Shown piece after piece: positions 62,133 to 64,000 of a DNA stretch of 64,000 nt; position 1 is the stretch's first letter; every line of letters begins with the position of its first letter. The stretch is from NCBI GenBank assembly GCA_900543165.1, contig UQQQ01000001.1, positions 1-64,000 on the forward strand, given 5' to 3'. Below the pieces are notes generated by a model. It was not told the DNA's origin, made no database searches, and saw only the letters and a program-made list of their open reading frames with translations. The DNA is from an uncultured Dialister sp. (GTDB lineage: Bacteria > Bacillota > Negativicutes > Veillonellales > Dialisteraceae). The position numbers and the translations under genes are program-made.

Positions 62133-63113
62133 CTCCCCGAACATTTTCGACAGCGGGTTATTCGTGAAGACATCGGCTTCATTGATATAGCGGCGCACCA
62201 TTTCCACAGACTTGTGACGGGTCTGTTTCATGATGAGGCGCTCTTCGATGCCATGAAGCGCTGCATACGTGGCGAAGCCGTGGCGAAGGCTGTGCGCGCC
62301 GTAGAGGGTGGGGTCAAGGCCGATCATTTCGGCATATTTCTTGACGAGGAGGTTCACCGTATTTTCACTGAGATGTGTCGAAGCGACCTTGCCGCTCTTC
62401 AGGATCTTCCTGAAAAGCGGCCCTTCGTGGATACCGGCGGCTTTCAGCCAGTCATAGAGTGCACGGACGCCGTCCATTTCTTCCGGCACATTCTTGAGAT
62501 AGGGGATGCCGACCTGCTGCCCCTCTCCCCGCTGGTCCGTTTTCGAGCGTTTGATGTGAAGGACGATGCCCTGCGGAAATTTTTGGATATCTTCCACGGT
62601 CAGAGAGACGATCTCACTTCTGCGGAAAGCGCCCATGAAACCGATGAGGAGGATCGCGCGATCGCGCAGGCCGTGGAGCGTTTTGAGATCCATGCGGGAA
62701 ATCATCTCCTGAAGCTCCTCAAAATACACCGGCGTTTTCCCTTTTTGCAGCATGCCTTTCTGCCGCGTGAGGCCGATCAGCGCTTCCCGGACGATCCATG
62801 CTTTCGCAGGATTTTCCTTCGTGAGGCCGGCCGCATTGAAATTCTCCGACAGCGCGGAAATGCGGCGGCGGATGGTCGCCGTCTTCGCATAGTCCGCGAG
62901 GTCATTGATATAGTTCACGATCGTTTCCGGCGTGGTCGGGAACGATTCTTTTTTATGGTATGTGCACCAGTCGCAGAAGTCATTCCAGTCCGACTCATAG
63001 GCGTCGATGGTATGCTCCGACTTCGTCTCCGACAGCGCCAGAAGGCTCTTGTCAGAGAGTGTATCGTCATGGGTGCGTTTCGAGAAATCACGGATATAGA
63101 AATGGGGGGACAT
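62130..63113 (-). CDS. Stand-alone tyrosine recombinase
   Basis: 327 residues, XerC/phage-integrase superfamily. An N-terminal SAM-like core-binding domain (HTIDAYESDWNDFCDWCTYH) precedes the catalytic domain with Arg164 (GAFRRSEIV), Lys191 (SKTDQ), His274/Arg277 (HSLRHGF), His300 (TRHKS) and Tyr309 (RRYI). All catalytic residues are present, so it should be active. The start at 63113 has AAAGG upstream; a longer frame begins at 63161. It does not look like XerC or XerD in context and no phage or integron genes adjoin it. Both flanks are rich in heptamer and other repeats. Its DNA target is unknown. Confidence 0.88.
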   Translation of the reverse strand: MSPHFYIRDFSKRTHDDTLSDKSLLALSETKSEHTIDAYESDWNDFCDWCTYHKKESFPTTPETIVNYINDLADYAKTATIRRRISALSENFNAAGLTKENPAKAWIVREALIGLTRQKGMLQKGKTPVYFEELQEMISRMDLKTLHGLRDRAILLIGFMGAFRRSEIVSLTVEDIQKFPQGIVLHIKRSKTDQRGEGQQVGIPYLKNVPEEMDGVRALYDWLKAAGIHEGPLFRKILKSGKVASTHLSENTVNLLVKKYAEMIGLDPTLYGAHSLRHGFATYAALHGIEERLIMKQTRHKSVEMVRRYINEADVFTNNPLSKMFGE

Positions 63114-63224
63114 GGAGGCCTTTCTTAGCAAATGAGGAATGAAGGCGGCTACATACGCCACGAATCGGCGGATGTCCGCTTGCGCCTTTCGTTAGTTCAT
63201 GTCTTTATTTTACCATAGCCTTGG

Positions 63225-63360
63225 GCATGTAGGAATGAGGGAGTGGAAGCTCAAGTGACTAGTGACTTGTGACTTGTGACTTGAATACTACCTTCGGACA
63301 TCGCCCCATATATATTCGCGGCGAAGCCGCCACCATAACCTTGAACCCTGAACCCCGAAC
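63225..63360. repeat. Repeat mosaic between recombinase and exbB-like gene
   Basis: Type A units (63252-63283: AGTGACT, AGTGACT, TGTGACT, TGTGACT), CTTCGGACATCGCCCCATAT, ATATTCGCGGCGAAGCCGCC, ACCTTGAACCCTGAACCCC. CATAATCATTAAA follows at 63363-63375, a weak Fur-like half-site. Confidence 0.75.
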
Positions 63361-63403
63361 CTCATAATCATTAAAGTCACCTGAAACAAATCTCGGATTT
63401 TAT

Positions 63404-63429
63404 TTGACTTACCATCGTCAAAATGGTAA
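63404..63429 (+). promoter_or_regulatory. Operator-like inverted repeat over a -35 upstream of the exbB-like gene
   Basis: TTGACT (63404-63409) is a fair -35. TTACCAT (63409-63415) and ATGGTAA (63423-63429) are exact inverted copies spaced by 7 nt, starting at the -35 and filling the spacer. Confidence 0.4.
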
Positions 63430-63489
63430 TCTAAACTTAATGTATCAATGGATTGCCATTATTATTTTTATCAGGGGGTCTTTAGAAAA

Positions 63490-64000
63490 ATGGATGTACT
63501 TCACTTGTTTCATGCCGGCGGTTTCATGATGTATCCGTTGCTTCTCTGCTCTATCATCGTTGTCACGATCTTCATCGAGCGTTTCCGCTTCTATCACGCG
63601 AACCGGTCGAATATCGAAAAGCTCACGAAGGAGATCCCGGATTTCCTGACAGCCAACGATGAGGAAGGACTGAAAGCGGCGCTGAAGGCCGATGGCGGCA
63701 TTCCTGCCGGGGTCATTCTGGCCGGCGCCGAGCAGCTCTCCCGCAAAGCGAACCAGACGGCTATTCTCGAAGGCGCGGCTTCTCATGCGGCCGGTGTCCT
63801 GAAGTCGTACCTGAACTACCTTGACGTCATCGTCACCCTGTCCCCTCTGATGGGGCTTCTTGGCACCGTCATCGGCATGATCGGCTCCTTCAATGTCCTT
63901 TCGGTCGCAGAAGGCCAGCCATTTGCCATCACCGGTGGCGTCGCAGAAGCACTTGTCTGCACCGCATCCGGCCTTTTCGTCGCCATCATCGCTCTCATCG
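63490..64000 (+). CDS. ExbB/TolQ/MotA-family proton channel subunit (3' truncated by window)
   Basis: 170 codons, open to the window end. A first helix (GFMMYPLLLCSIIVVTIFIE) precedes a cytoplasmic loop with FRFYHANRSN. Then come the family core VTLSPLMGLLGTVIGMIGSF and a third helix EALVCTASGLFVAIIALI. In ExbB/TolQ these helices form the proton channel that energises TonB or TolA, which implies an outer membrane. Which of the two systems is meant cannot be told without the next gene (expected exbD/tolR). The ATG follows AGGGGGT. Confidence 0.88.
   Translation, partial: MDVLHLFHAGGFMMYPLLLCSIIVVTIFIERFRFYHANRSNIEKLTKEIPDFLTANDEEGLKAALKADGGIPAGVILAGAEQLSRKANQTAILEGAASHAAGVLKSYLNYLDVIVTLSPLMGLLGTVIGMIGSFNVLSVAEGQPFAITGGVAEALVCTASGLFVAIIALI

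Noticed and set aside
62130..63113. Integrase of a prophage or integron
   Set aside because: No phage structural genes, attachment duplications around a tRNA, or cassette array could be seen.

Overview
The window reads as a chromosomal segment of a diderm Firmicute, most likely a member of the Negativicutes (Veillonella/Dialister/Megasphaera-like). Firmicute-type features are an S-box (SAM-I) riboswitch, a B. subtilis-style Pho box, strong AGGAGG ribosome binding sites, DapL, RecD2, ComF and DUF4321. Outer-membrane-type features are an ExbB/TolQ-family proton channel, a MacAB-type tripartite pump adaptor and a rubrerythrin. The genus cannot be fixed from this sequence alone. Most genes are on the + strand; only five confident genes are on the - strand.

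Layout. 1-3521: tail of an unidentified gene, then a large PLD-nuclease/DEAD helicase/DUF3427 protein. 3699-6578: a gene remnant, dapL (lysine synthesis) and ychF. 7296-10314: MacA/MacB-type export operon with overlapping genes. 10801-14607 (- strand): secreted protein, putP-like symporter, tmcAL. 14884-17720: lipoprotein candidate, DUF4321, radC, hypothetical. 17869-20263: a frameshifted GT2 glycosyltransferase and an AT-rich DUF6056-like membrane protein, a likely acquired surface-polysaccharide pair. 20387-24487: an ECF vitamin transporter (S-component with a large extracytoplasmic domain, double ATPase, EcfT). 24903-28413: beta-propeller protein and an MsbA-like exporter. 29061-37159: lysC, M16C protease, gluQ, nucleoside kinase, YbjN-like protein. 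37473-41626: proS, chorismate mutase, recD2. 41838-45473: comF, two uncharacterised genes, glpX. 46583-49293: rubrerythrin and the DUF47-pit phosphate uptake operon with a Pho box. 49678-53159: small ORF and two tandem nhaD antiporters. 53491-54856: SAM riboswitch and metK. 55237-61781: priA, def, fmt, rsmB, rlmN. 62130-64000: stand-alone tyrosine recombinase and the start of an exbB-like gene.

The most unusual property is not a gene. Almost every gap between transcription units is a mosaic of a few recurring non-coding modules: degenerate 7-nt tandem arrays (GTGACTA/GGGATTA type and AGTCTAA/AGACATC type), a TTTCGAGCGAAGCGAGAAAT module, an ATCGCCCCATATATAT/GCGGCGAAGCC module, and a module ending in TTGAACC runs. 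The arrays often begin exactly on the stop codon of the neighbouring gene, on either strand. Two kinds of MITE-like inverted-repeat element sit among them; one carries 17-bp perfect terminal repeats and an apparent 8-bp target duplication. These repeat families are the best candidate here for something undescribed.
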